A DNA stretch of 64,000 bases from Strigamia acuminata. Its lineage: Eukaryota; Arthropoda; Chilopoda; Geophilomorpha; Linotaeniidae. The notes beneath the pieces were generated by a model. That model saw nothing but the letters and a program-made list of their open reading frames with translations, had not been told where the DNA came from and did not search any database. Positions 1-13,100 of the stretch are shown here, piece by piece. Where the stretch lies: NCBI GenBank assembly GCA_949358305.1, contig OX442321.1:4303605-4367604 (forward strand), written 5' to 3'. Position 1 is the first letter of the stretch. Each line of letters starts with the position of its first letter. Both the position numbers and the translations under genes were made by a program.

Positions 1-3000
1 GGCAAAAGGTCATTGTGTAAATTGGAGTCATATTATGTGCATTTTTTGATGAATAAGTTGATATTTAAGCATTTAAACATTTAAAAACGTTATTTGTGAT
101 TGAAAGAAATAATTTCCCGGTATATTTGCATAATTTAACAATGTTGAATGACCAATGCAACAAGCTGACCGACTTCAATATTGAAATTTAGTAACAATTT
201 TTGGAATTTTGTTGTGTCATCATTTTAAGGAAATTATACAGGTTTTAGTTTAATTATACATTTTCAACATCATAACAGAAGCGTGTATCGTATTTGCTCG
301 TGCATTGAGTTAAATATAACGTGAAAAAACGTGACCGCTAAAGGGCCACCGAAAATAAAAGAAGAAAAATTGTGCAAGATTAGAAAATAAAAAAGGAATA
401 ATACAAATAACTTTCTTTAAGGATGTTTAAGTTTGATTTTTTTGTGGAATACTGAAGTGATGAATTGTTTTGGTACAATTGATGCGTTGTAGGAGGGATT
501 TTTAGTGTTAAATAGAAAATGTCGGAAGTTGAGTTGAAGCTATAACTCGCTTGGTTTCTCATGAATTCTGCTGCATTTTTTTAAAACCTTCTGGTCTCTG
601 TGCTAATCCACTTAAACAAGGTCGCATTGCGGATTGAAAAAATGCAGAAATTACATTTTCTAAAGAAAAATTTGAAGGGGAAAAAATGAGTTTACTAAAA
701 CATATTTTCCAATTTGTATTTTTTTCAGTTTCTTCTGCAATCTTGGTCAAGATCAAATGAAATGACGACAGATGCGATTCCAATCCAAAGGTTTTTTTTT
801 TTGTACTATTTGAAAAGATTTACTTTCTACCTTCCATAATAATTAATAATTTAAAAATAAATTTAATAAAAAAAAAAACAATTTATTTTAAATTTTAAAT
901 TGGACTCTATAGATAACTACAATTTATTGCATCTTTATATAATTTATATTTTGCGTCATAACTTAGCAAAATATTCAATTTTTAAATATAGTAGCTGCGG
1001 CTGAGACACCAAGATTAACGTATTTTTGCAAAAGTATTGTTTTCGTATTTAACCTCACGAACGATTCATTTGTGACGTTAAACAAATGTAAGAAACGAAA
1101 AACCGAAATTGTAATTGCTGACAAAAATGGCAGTTTTGAATAAGAGCCGCGGCTCTTAATCGATAAAATACGGTATTTTGCATCAAAATTGAAAATAATG
1201 CCATCTAGTGGTTTAGATTTGAATTACATTTTATTAGTTCCAAATGAGAACACTAGGAAGCTTCACAACCAATCGATATGGATAATTTTCAAGCGCTCAT
1301 CTTGAGAAATGATAACAAAATTTTGATGTAATTAATATTGTAGTCTATTTTTTCTGGCTGCTATTTTTGGCCAAAATAAGAGGAAGTGACGTCATAACAG
1401 AATATAAACTGGGCAGAAAACAGGACTTTCTGCTCTGTTTCAGTCTAGTGGTAACCCTGGCACTTGTACAGATAAATATACAGGTCTTTCCAGTGCATTT
1501 TTATTTTTGTATCTATCATTTACCACTCCAAAGTTATTGGGTGGAGAATAAAATTTTGTGTTGATTTGCTGGTGTGGTCTAATACTTTTGGTCATGGGTA
1601 GTAAATTGTCAAGTTTGTCACCAAAGGTCTTTCGATCTTTCAATCATCGTTTGTGATTCCATTGTGTATACACTTATTTATTGTAAAATTAAAGGAGTTC
1701 ACATAAAACATATAAACGAGTTTAAGTGACTTTATGAAGTCATTTAATGTTTATAGTGTCAAATAAAATTTTGCCACCGACGATGATCGAAAGATCGATA
1801 GACCTTTTGTGACAACCTTAACCCTTGTAGTTGTTATTTGTATTAGCGCCATTAATGTCATTCATTGAAACTTTATAGTCGAACAGATGTACTCGGTTGG
1901 ATTCTATGTCTCGTTATATCAGAAAATACATTTTTTATAACCCCAAAAATTGGCTGTTATGTTCTCAAATCGTTTGTCACGCATAATTGACCGGACGACA
2001 CGTGAGACTTGTTCCATCTGAATACACCAATAGTTAACAACTAGAGCAACTCCTGACTTTCTCTTTTTTCTCCAATCACCACCTGCTGACCCACTTGCAT
2101 CCATCTTTACAGGTTATGGGGGACCACGCCCCATCCCCATTTGACCGAAATTGCAATGTTTTGTCAGATTTTTATTTTTATGTAAACGATTATATTGACC
2201 AACACTTTGTTTGATTTCTATGGTCACTCAAATAAAAGAAATAAACACAAAAAGCATCCTGCGGATACCAATAATTTGTTCAATAAATCTACACATATAT
2301 GCCAAAAATACATTGCAATTATATTACAATACACAATGTATTGAAATATATTTTGAAATGCGTTGGGTTTGGCGTGAATGCATTTTGTAATATATTTTTG
2401 CACGCTATTGGTATGCAAATGATAATAATAATAATGGGCAAATCAAAAAACGTGTCGGCAAATCTGGCCTACCTTTATGTGTAGATTAAGAATGTGTAAG
2501 AAAAACCAGGGGTGTCCATTTAAAAAAATATAGTTGACCCTGGAATGACCTTCAAGACATCAACGTGGTTCTCTTTGCCCCTCGAAACCGAACAACTTTT
2601 CTCGGAATCAATTTTTAAGCTTTCATTTAGAAATGTCATGTTAGGTGCCTCACCCTGTATTTTATTCCGCGAAATGCTATACATTATGTAACGAATTAAG
2701 TAAAAAGCAATATTTTTTTTAACCACTCGAGTATCTCTGAAATAATCGACTTATAAAATATCCTCTCATCACTCATCTCACGTTATTTTGTTGACTAAAA
2801 ATATCCACACGGCACCACGACCACCGACGCGTGCTAAGTAAACAACTAATAAAATACAAGCAAATCTGTGTGTTTTGCAATTTCTTTTAATTTTAATACT
2901 CTAACCAACAGCTTGTTTCATGTAAATAAAATAAAAATTGATTGCCTTTTTTTTTTTTAACTGCGACAGAATCAATTTTCTCCTCGCACGCTACAAAACC

Positions 3001-3132
3001 AATACACTGACATCCTACACGCTTCAAATTAAAATAGTTTCTATAGTAACACATATATTTATTCGAATAATAACCATTCTTACGGCACATTAGCGATTCG
3101 TCCTACAGACCTCTCAAACAACACTTGCACCA
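1..3132. other. AT-rich intergenic region, no supported gene
   Basis: No open frame here shows a recognisable domain, signal peptide or splice pattern; the short ORFs are low-complexity. A short palindromic piece near 1140-1180 (core AGAGCCGCGGCTCT) matches the ends of the MITE at about 56.8 kb. Weak inverted AT-rich repeats occur around 2290-2420. Confidence 0.7.
1616..1814. mobile_element. Short inverted-repeat element (possible MITE)
   Basis: The left end reads TTGTCACC followed by AAAGGTCTTTCGATC, and the right end contains the near reverse complement. The arms are about 33 bases with a few mismatches around an AT-rich centre of roughly 130 bases. I see no coding capacity and could not define a target-site duplication, so the family is unknown. 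Confidence 0.45.
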
Positions 3133-5474
3133 ATGGTCCTCACGGTCATCAACAATCCACACAAAATGGTTCCCGCTTCATTCTCACCGGACTACATCGG
3201 CAAATGCTACCGGGTGTTGAAATGGCTGTTTTGGCCATTCGGACTGAACGTCACCGCGCGCGGCGCCAAATCCACGGGCATCATGAAAAAGTTATCGAAA
3301 GGCCTCTTCTACTTCCACGTCATCTACCACGTTTTAGTGTTCGCCTACTATTCCGTCGCATTCGTCGTGTACATGCGGAGGGCTGGCGCCGACACACTTC
3401 ACGCCGTAAACAACTTCTCATTCATTTTATCGATACCGATTTCATTCATCACTTACTTCGTGTTTCACGTGCGCCAACCGGCCGTTTCTCGCGTCTTCAA
3501 CACTTTGACGGCCTTACCGTCTAGTAAATTGTTTTCTCGGAAAAACTGGAGGTTGTTTATATTCGGAATTGCGTTTATTGTTTTGCTGCACGTTGTTTTT
3601 GCCTTGACCAGCCTCGTTTTGGGGCTGACGAGCAAGCACGCCATGGAGGATATTTGCGTGTATATGACCATGTCGACTGAATTGTGCGAAGATAAGGAGA
3701 TAAGTCGAAAAGTGTCGCTCGCTTTCGCCATAATCGATGTGTACGAATATTCCACGACTTATTTCTTCATTTCTTTGTGCTGTATTTATTTCTCGCTTGT
3801 CTGCCATTTGATCGCGTTGGATTTGCACAAAATGCACGTGGAGTTGCGGGAGAAAGTGCACGGGCAAGGATGTTTGAGTCATTCCGATATCACCGAGTTG
3901 AGGATTAAATTTGTCAAGGCAAATCGAATGGCTAAAACCGTTTCTCATTTGCTGTCGCCGCTGCTTATGTTGTGGTTGGTTTACACTGTGTTTACCATTT
4001 GTACGAGTATTCGGACTACGATTACGGAACATTTCGATGGTGTTCATCAGCTGATTACTCCTACGATTGAGTTGATTAGGTTTTATTTGCTGTTTAAAAA
4101 TGCCTCGAGTATTCGACTGGAGGTAACGTACATAGATCTTAATGGGGCTCTAAGATGGTTCAAGAACTGATGAAAGTTGTAAGGGGAGTGGGATTTATCT
4201 GGAACTTGAATTTGTTTGATATAAATCCGTTTTTTTTGTTGGGAAAAATTTTTTAATGAAAATTGAAAGTTTTGTGTATGAAGTGCTGCCGAAAAGCCAA
4301 GGGGCAGCTAAGAAAACTTACAAATTAGGCTTAACAGACACAGAAAGATTTCTTTTCAAACGACACAATGGAAATAATTGTTTTATTACCGTAAATTTCA
4401 TTTCCTTTACAACTTTTGTATTAAATCGATTTACTGTATAGTATAAGTTCTCGCAGTTCTCGAAGGAGAAGGGTCCCTTGGGGCTCTGGGGTTCCTTCAT
4501 TTCAGAGCAAAATTTTTTACTCAAGAAAATGTTCAAAAAGATTTTTTTTTGGATATTTTTTTCAATTAGGGCCCCAATAAATGACTGCGAGATGGGCCCC
4601 AAACCAGAAATTTGATTTTACCATGAATATTTATGAGAACTGACAATATTTTCAAGCAAAAACAATGCATTTGTAGGAGCAATAATACATTTTTAAGGAA
4701 AATAAATTTATTTTGAGCCAAAAAATTGGATAACCATGCCAAAACAATGCATTTTTGGTGAAAAAATGCATTTCCATGTGAAAAAATACATTTTTAAAAA
4801 AAAGTGTATTTTGATGTGAGAAAAAGCATTTTATGTGTATTGTATCGTGTAACATGGGCCCTTTAGAATTGGGGGCCCGGGACATAGAGATCTGAATCAT
4901 TTTAGAGACAACTTCCTTCACTGGGATATCGGGTCTGAAATTGAATTGTTTTTTATAGGTTAATAATATAACCGAATGTTTCGCAACTTCAGTTCCTATA
5001 AAAGACGAGCAGGTAAAAAATGTGCATTTAAACTTAAGTTACAACAAATTAAAATTAAAATTAAAAATATACGATTTTAGTCGTACAGTCATTTTAAATT
5101 CATACTTCAATCATCAAAAACTGGAATTGCCGTGTCAGGCTTGTTTGTTATGGATTCACATTGCGTGTTAAGCGTAAGTTTGAATATTTAAAATAAAATT
5201 TCTTTTCATGTTGAAATTTGAAGAAAAAAATTAAGCAAACTCGGCACATTGCTCTCAAAAACTGCCAATAAGACATTTTTTTCTTTACGAAAACTCTCGT
5301 TACAGTTGTTTTAAAGTGCCGAGTTTGTCTAAAGTTTTTCAAAATAAACTGCAACGAAACGAGTGTTGCAAATTGCACAATTCACCATTTTGAACGCTTT
5401 TCTTTCAGGTGACAATTTCAATTATTGCGTATACAGTAATAGTGTTTGAAACTAGACCTTCCTTGATTGCTTGA
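3133..5474 (+). CDS. Gustatory-type chemosensory receptor 1 (4 exons, 400 aa)
   Basis: Seven-pass insect chemoreceptor of the gustatory receptor type, expected to sit in the plasma membrane of sensory neurons as a ligand-gated channel subunit. Exons: 3133-4122, 4959-5012, 5081-5173 and 5409-5474, all joined in phase 0 with GT-AG introns, giving 400 residues, normal for the family. Exon 1 encodes the first six hydrophobic segments; exon 2 carries the Phe-Ala-Thr also seen in the two neighbours; the last exon encodes the final membrane segment with AYTVIVFETR, a variant of the family TYhhhhhQF motif. The ATG at 3133 is the first in frame; a second Met lies 11 codons on. If translation stays in exon 1 it reads into intron 1 and stops at 4170, losing the last segment. 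Intron 1 is long (836 bases) and AT-rich. The ligand cannot be inferred. Confidence 0.86.
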
Positions 5475-6812
5475 TTTACCGTGTGTTGTAATACGAAAAT
5501 AAATAATGTATGAAATAACAGAAATAAAAAAAAATTAAAATTAAACTTGAAATTGAATTACGGAGTATGAATTATTTAAAAAATAAAATGATTTTTTTGT
5601 TTTGTTGTTATTGCGGTGTCTGCTTTGAGAATTATTTGCAACTTGTATATTTTGCTGCTAGTCGAACACTTCAAGTTTTGATCATAATCTCTCTAAATTA
5701 GGGCTTGGAAATCTATAATTACGGTACGCACAGTTACTTTCATTTTGGAAAAATAAACACTTGGAAGTAACTATTAGCAACTATCAGTTAAACCTCTCAC
5801 CTTTCGTGAGGTGAGATGATAATAATTTTAACTTTTATTAGTAGTTGCTATGTTAACTTCCTGATATTTTGCATAATAGCAGTTCATATTACATGTAATA
5901 CTAACTGTTTAATGAATACTTAAAAAATTTCAATCTATTTCCTCGCTTGTGACGGTTGTAAAACCGTGTAATATGAATGTTCACGTTAGATGGCGCTGTT
6001 TAATTGACCGCGCGCAGTTTAAATATCGTAACAAGAGTTATAATGTTTATTATGACAAACCGAATAAATATAAGACATTTATTGAACTGAATAAGAAAGC
6101 AGTCTGCCCACAGAAATTTTGCCTACAGAAAAAACTGGTACTCACAAATTTCATTCCAGTCTCGGAATGTCTGCGAGATACGTTCTGTGCCATAAAAAAT
6201 TAACTTTCTGGCATGTCGATGCAACGGAAAGCTGATCTTCGTTTCCAGGCACAGAAAGTAGCGATCGGTCTTGACAATTTGTGACCGGTCGTAATTTTTT
6301 TTAAAAATATCTCCTTAGATGCTTTTAGTAGTGCAGTTAGCTATCACCATCTACCGGCAAAACGTCGAAATAACAGCTCCAGAAAAACACGTCAAAGAAC
6401 ATCTCTCTCTCTCTAACAAATACAAAACTTACAGTTTTTAGAATAAATTCCATTCTAGTGGCAGCTCAACTCCCGCTTCCATCGCAGTGTAAGCTTAGTG
6501 TGGCGATAAACACAAGACAATACATATTTCACCACCGCAATCAAAGTTTAATGTCACCATGGTTATTTTTTAATTAAATTCTCTACAGTAAACAAATACA
6601 CACCTAATTACACAGCAGTAACTATACTTACAGCTGACACATATCGATATGTATTCAAAGCTGCAATTACTGTCACACCATTAACTTAAAGCAGAATTTA
6701 GCGACAACACATTAATATCCTCACAACTTAAATTGCTTTTTGATGTCTTTCACTGACACTATTTCAGTTTCCACTAACAACAAATACACTCGTTTTGGTC
6801 TCGACTTCAACC
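5475..6812. other. Intergenic region between receptor genes
   Basis: AT-rich, with no gene I can support. A short perfect hairpin (CTCTCACCT, loop, AGGTGAGA) lies near 5792-5817. The frame at 5949-6203 has no recognisable domain. Confidence 0.6.
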
Positions 6813-8482
6813 ATGAAGGTTGTAGTATTTAACCAAAACTACGCTCTAAAGACAAACAACATCTTCAGATATCTATTTCTACTCTTCGGAATATCTATCT
6901 CACAACCTCCCAGAAAGCAATGCAGTTTGTTTTTCATTTTTACATCAATTTTGATCGGCGTTGCTCAACTGCTTTTATTCATTTACGGCGTAATCACCAT
7001 TCGTGCTTACTTGAAGCACCAAGCAGGAAGCAACACGGAAACCGTCTTGATTTTAGTTGCTTACATTATGATTATACCTCCAGCACTCAGCTGTTACGTT
7101 TTCTTTTACTACAGAAGATTTGAAGTGTCGTCAGTTTTATTCAAGTTGTTTAATTTACCGTGCAGTAAAAATTACTCGAAAACTCAATGGAAGAAGCAGG
7201 TTTTTAAAGTGATTCTGATTACATTGCTGCATTTTACTCTGGAAGGTGTCACACTAAATCATTTTAGACAAAACCCAGCGAATTTGGAGTGGACGTGTGT
7301 TATTAGATTCACGTTGAGTGATGAGCGGTGCAAGGATCCACGAATCCTATCCAAAATTGAAATATTTAACACGTTGGAGTCGTTGTTCCTTTGCGTTTTC
7401 TGCCAGTTCTTTCTGAGTATGGTCTGCTGTTTCTTTACACACGTTTGCACGTTGCTTGTGTTGCATTTCCGAGAAATGGACGAGAAGATACAAGGAATTA
7501 TCAACGCCAAACGGATCATCAACAGTGCTCAACTCGCGCAGTTCGAGAAGGATTTCGTCGCGGGTGAAAAGATGGCGGATGAAGTTTCGCGAGTATTTTC
7601 ACCCGTGCTTTTCGTTTGTTGGTTAAATGCATTGGTTCGGATTTGTCTACGATTGCGGATTACCACGCATGCCAAATCAGGACTGCTCGGTGGTCTTTTG
7701 GAACTATTGATCGAATTATTGAGGCTTTTCGTGCTGTACAAAATTCCTTCGGATATCAACAAAACGGTATACAGACTTACAGAGTAGACAAATTTTATAT
7801 TTCTAATTTATACGAGTATTGAATTATTATTTTTTTCTGCAGGCTCAATCGTTAACTGGAAATTTTGCAACTTTAAGACCAGTAGATGCTGTAAGTTTCG
7901 CTTTGAAATGCTTTTATAGTGGGATTTCAATGCAATTTAATATAATTTATTTCATTTTTTAGTTTTCTTATAATCACTTTTATTTCCACTTGCTGTGCAC
8001 GCAAGTTGGCATCAATGTTGCAGATTTGTTCTTAGTTGATTCGCAAACTTTATTAAGCGTAAGTAGCTGTTTCAAATAAGAATAAGAAGGCGGGAAGCCT
8101 GGTGCAGCGGTGGCGATAGGTAATGGGCTGGTGATCTGTAATGACGCTGTGGAAATAAATACATGCCGGGCGATTCACGTCTAAATACACAAAAATTATT
8201 CAAATTTTCAAACAAAAATACGAGAAAAAAAATATTGCATCGGCCGGGAATCGAACCCGGGCCGCCCGCGTGGCAGGCGAGCATTCTACCACTGAACCAC
8301 CGATGCTACGGCTACGTTAGCCCGTGATTTAATTCACTTTCCTCAATTTTATATTTCTTTTTAATCGGAGGCCCCTAACAAGCAATTCTCTCACTAAAGT
8401 GTGCTGATGGTCGAATAATTGTCATTTTCAGGTGGTCGCCACCATCTTTTCCTACGCAGTCATATTATTCCAAACGAGATGA
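6813..8482 (+). CDS. Gustatory-type chemosensory receptor 2 (4 exons, 382 aa)
   Basis: Paralogue of receptor 1 with the same intron positions. Exons: 6813-7766, 7843-7890, 7963-8058 and 8432-8482, all phase 0, total 382 residues. I chose the ATG at 6813; the upstream in-frame start at 6795 is TTG. Multiple hydrophobic segments fill exon 1. Exon 2 again carries Phe-Ala-Thr, exon 3 is rich in aromatic residues (SYNHFYFHLL), and exon 4 ends FSYAVILFQTR, a good match to the conserved last transmembrane motif. Intron 3 contains an intact tRNA-Gly gene on the opposite strand. The gene is convergent with receptor 3, about 205 bases from its stop. Role: insect gustatory-type receptor; ligand unknown. 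Confidence 0.87.
8236..8306 (-). tRNA. tRNA-Gly (GCC), antisense in a receptor intron
   Basis: 71-nt cloverleaf with a 7-bp acceptor stem (GCATCGG/CCGATGC), D-loop GGTTCAGTGGTAG (A box), anticodon GCC in CTGCCAC, and the T-arm GGTTCGATTCC (B box). On the coding strand the 3' flank is a run of T with interspersed A. Its 5' flank matches that of other tRNA-Gly copies in the window, so it arrived as part of a repeat. Confidence 0.93.
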
Positions 8483-8687
8483 GAGCATAGGACCTCAACT
8501 CAACTGAAAACGAAAAGAAATATAAAAGAAATAGACGACGGAGTTGATAATTTTTATATGTGGTATGTGACATCTAGTAATAATTCACTAGTTTTTTGTA
8601 TTTTATTTTATTAAATTAATACACAAGTAACAGAACAAATTACAGCTTTTTGGAAACATTTCTCAACATTGTGCACACAAATTGGCT

Positions 8688-9972
8688 TTATTTTGTTTGA
8701 AATAAAACGACAGCATATGTTATAATAGTTGCAATCACGTTCAATATGCTGCTCGGAGTGATCACAAACAAACCAGAAACATTAATCCCGACGTCCGAGG
8801 ATCTTAGAAGAAAGTAAAAATTGTTGAAAGCATTCTAAACATAAGTGAAAATAAATTGCCAACCGTCAATCAACATTCAGAAGAAATAAAAATAAAAATC
8901 CGCACTTACCTCCTCGCCTTTCGCGGGCATTAAAGTGGCAAAAACTTCAGTCACAGATTTCGCCTATGAAAAAAAAAACAAACATTAAAACTAAAAAAAT
9001 TATAAAATTTTATGCTCACTCCACCTGGTGGTGAATATCCGATTCATTTTTATAGAGAACGAACAGTCTAATTGCGTCAATCACAGGCAGAATGAGACGA
9101 TAACATCTTTCCAGCTTGATATCCATTATGACACGCACGCCCATGCAAATACTAAATATACTGTAGATCCACCAGATCAAAATAATTGGGGAAAACACCG
9201 CCGATAGTCCATTGGTTAACTTTTTGCCCCTCTGGAATTTCTTTTTCAACTCCGAAATCTCGTTAGTGTTGACAATCCCCGCAGTTTCGATCTTTTCCTC
9301 GATTTCGCCGACGATTTGCGCGAAATACAGCGCCAGTAAATTGCAAACGTGCGCGAAAAAGCAGTAGGACAAACTCAGAAACACGTTGGTTATAAACTGG
9401 AATAAATTCACGAATAGCAGGCTCAATCTCGCGATTAATAGCGCCAAACTCGTGGCGCATCCGTCCTCCAACATGAAATAATAATGACACGCGTATTGCA
9501 ATCCCGCGTCGCCGGTGAAAATGCTAATCTGGTCGCCGAGCAAGTCGCAAACGTGCAAAAACAAGATCAAAGCTATTTCCACGATTAGATATCCATACTG
9601 CTTGCGTGAGTAACTCCCACGACTGACCAACAACGGCATAATATTCCTCAAACTGCCCCAAATGTCCCTCTTTCGAATGAAAATGAAAACGTGCGTGATG
9701 AGCGCCATTATGGTCGGCGCGACGAGCAAGATTCCAGCGGCGAACTCACGCATGTCGGGGGAAAACGAGAGAACGTAGAAAACGAATGCCGTCGCTCGGA
9801 AAAGCGCTTTTGTCACGTAGCAAAGCGAGAAGAAGAAAAAAAGAGCAAAATCAATCCGTTTTTGAATTTTCGTACGCCTCGTACCCGTTACATCCAGCCC
9901 AAATGGTAAAAACAACCATTTCACAAGCAATCTTGATTTTTTCAAGTATTTTTTACCGCCCAACATGGCCAT
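8688..9972 (-). CDS. Gustatory-type chemosensory receptor 3 (3 exons, 382 aa)
   Basis: Third paralogue, on the opposite strand and convergent with receptor 2. Exon 1 is 9972-9025, exon 2 about 8965-8912, exon 3 8834-8688; frames join in phase 0 and give about 382 residues. Exon 2 again has the Phe-Ala-Thr motif. The last two exons of receptors 1 and 2 are fused here, so one intron is missing. The C-terminus is ITYAVVLFQTK, the closest match of the three to the family TY-hydrophobic-QF signature. Start ATG at 9972, with a second Met two codons later. The N-terminal half shares with receptor 1 the string LPFGLDVTG versus WPFGLNVTA, suggesting local duplication. Ligand unknown. Confidence 0.86.
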
Positions 9973-10191
9973 CGTTTCGCTCGAATTACGAGTTAATTTG
10001 AGAGTTTCTTTTATATATTTTCACTCGACGATGCGAGTGAGTGATTGATTGTGTTGAAAGAAAGTCGTTTTATTCATTTCCGGTGATGTTTTGGTCGTTT
10101 GTAATGAGTCAAATGGATTTCTAGGGTTAATAAATGGATTTTTATTGTTTGGATGCGTGTATATATGTTTTATTTGTTTATTTTTTATTTT

Positions 10192-13100
10192 TTAAAGTTG
10201 GTAGGATAAACATTTGATTAATTTTTTAAGGGATAACATGTTGGAGGTTTTGTTTCCGCTCGTGCCGCCTTTGCCGTTGCCGAGTTTGGAAACGTACATG
10301 GCCATTTCTGCTTCGGTGGGGGCGGTTTTGAGCATCAACAAATTACTTCGTCTCGCAAACTCGCCGTCGATTACAACCGTTCGGACCGCATATTTCGTCA
10401 AGGATTTTAAATTTCTTACTACTATTTCGTCCCAAACTTCTTCGGGCTCGACTTGAATCCATTGCTTCTCCCCTTAATACACAAAAACAAGTTAGATGTC
10501 GTTAATATTCTAATTACAGATCGTGTGTCAGGCGGAAAATTAGAATTGAATATTTTTGAACAAAAGTTGGATGTTTTTGGTCTAAAATTGAATGTTATTG
10601 ATAAAAAAAATGATTGATTTTAGTTTAAAAATGATTGATTTTAGTCTAAAAATGATTGATTTTAGCCTAAAATTGATTAATTTTAGCCTAAAATTGATTA
10701 ATTTTAGCCTAAAATTGATTAATTTTGGCTTAAAAATGAATTTATTTTGGTTTCAGAATTAATTTTTGGTCCAAAAAATGAATTTTTGGTCCAAAAAATG
10801 AATTTTTGGTCCAAAAAATAAATTTTTGGTCCAAAAAATGAATTTTTGGTCCAAAAAATGAATTTTTGGTCCAAAATTTGAATTTTTGGTCCAAAAAATT
10901 AATTTTTGGTCCAAAAAATTAATTTTTGGTTCAAAAAATTAATTTTTGGTCCAAAAAAATGAATTTTTGGTCCAAAAAATGTATTTTCGCTCCAAAAAAT
11001 GAATTGTCGGTCCAAAAAATGAATTGTCGGTCCAAAAAATGAATTTTTGGTCCAAAAAATGAATTTTTGGTCCAAAAAATGAATTTTTGGTTCAAAAAAT
11101 GAATTTTTGGTTCAAAAAATGAATTGTCGGTCCAAAAAATGAATTTTTTGTCCAAAAAATGAATTTTTGGTCCAAAAAATGAATTTTTGGTCCAAAAAAT
11201 GAATTTTTGGTCCAAAAAATGAATTTTTGGTCCAAATCACTGTTTATTATTCGTGATGTTTTGTTCGTTGGGGCCATAATTCGGGGGCAGGTGTGTTCCC
11301 CTAGTTTGTTGAGTCAATTCCGGTTTCATGTTCCTTGCTACTTTACACGTCTACATAACGTTTTCGTCCGCTCGAGGGTGAGTTCTGTATATCGATTGTG
11401 TACTTGTGTCAATGATTTGCCGTCCAATATCGATATTTTTGGGTTGTCGGGTGGTGTTCTTAAACGTGAACTGTATGACTTTTTTGTTTAATGTATTGAT
11501 TAATTGTTTATTTAGTGGTGAAATAGTTGTTGTAAAAACTTTTATTTTTTGTTGTTATGCTTATCAAGTTTGTGGGCAGTTTTGTTTTTGTATTAATTAA
11601 GTCCTGTCTCTCCCCCTGTAGGCTTAGGCTGTTGGGAGGGACAGGATTACTCTGGTAGTAGTTCCAATAAACAATATTATTATTATTATTATAAAAAATG
11701 AATTTTTGGTCCAAAAAATGAATTTTTGGTCCAAAAAATGAATTTTTGGTCCAAAAAATGAATTTTTGGTCAAAAAAATGAATTTTTGGTCCAAAAAATG
11801 AATTTTTGGTCCAAAAAATGAATTTTTGGTCCAAAAAATGAATTTTTGGTTCAAAAAATGAATTTTTGGTCCAAAAAATGAATTTTTGGTCAAAAAAATG
11901 AATTTTTGGTCCAAAAAATGAATTTTTGGTCCAAAAAATGAATTTTTGGTTCAAAAAATTAATTTTTGGTCCAAAAAAATGAATTTTTGGTCCAAAAAAT
12001 GTATTTTCGCTCCAAAAAATGAATTGTCGGTCCAAAAAATGAATTGTCGGTCCAAAAAATGAATTTTTGGTCCAAAAAATAAATTTTTGGTCCAAAAAAT
12101 GAATTTTTGGTCCAAAAAATGAATTTTTGGTCCAAAAAATAAATTTTTGGTCCAAAAAATGAATTTTCGCTCCAAAAAATAAATTTTTGCTTTAAAAAAA
12201 TTGGATTTTCAATCAAAAAAATGAATTTTGGGTCCAATAAGTGGGTGGCCAATCTGGCCATGACCCCATACCCTTCTGGATCCGCCCCTATCGTATGTCT
12301 CACTAACCTTCTTCTCTATACGCCAGGAAAAACTCGTCTCCAAGATGCTCCTCATCGTCCGGCATCCAAATAACTTTAATCGCAGCCTTGCCACCGATGT
12401 CCGGCAGTGGATACCAAATGATATTCGGCGGATCCGGCATCCTCGCTTTGTATGCTGTTTTCCCTTCGACGGAAAACGGAGTTCCTTCCCCAACCTCAGT
12501 CAAAGCGCGAATCGTAAAACGATATTTCGTGTCCTTTTCCAAATTGGAGATCTTCAACCCAGTGATCCAGGGGTCGTCAATCGTCCTGAACGAATCGTGA
12601 TTGGCCTTGGATTTCTTTTTCGTGTCCGTTTTACTCAAATACACGTGATAGCCCGTTAGAATTCCATTGGCTTTCACCGGTCTTTTCCATTTCAAATAAA
12701 TGCTGCGCGTGCTCATCGGAATTGCATCAAAAGCGGCCACTGGACCTGGAACTAAAACGCATTTCAAGCGTGATTTGACGCGATTTAGACGCTTTTTCTA
12801 TTTGCATACTCGATTCAGGTGTCTCGAACGAGATGACGGCGGTGGTGGGACCGTCAACTTCGTCAGTGAATGCGTACAAATGAACGTAGTTTGTCGTGAA
12901 CGGCACGAACGAGTTTATGCGCGCTTTGATGTCCGTCGGCCCGAAGACGATTTCCTTCATATTTTCCGCTAAATCGCTCCACATTTGGATCTGGGAGATG
13001 TTTGCGAGAGAAAAATGTGTTTTGAATTTATTTTTAGTGTTGTGTTTGTGTTTTTTCATTTACTTTGTAGCCTCTTATTCTTCCGATCTCCGTTTCTAAT

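Noticed and set aside
1300-1600. Possible solo LTR (TATAAA near 1403 and AATAAA near 1549).
   Set aside because: No TG/CA ends with a matching duplication could be found; such motifs are common in AT-rich DNA.
10931-12303. Long minus-strand ORFs rich in FIFWTKNSFFGPKIH.
   Set aside because: Pure minisatellite translation within an intron, interrupted by a retrotransposon tail.
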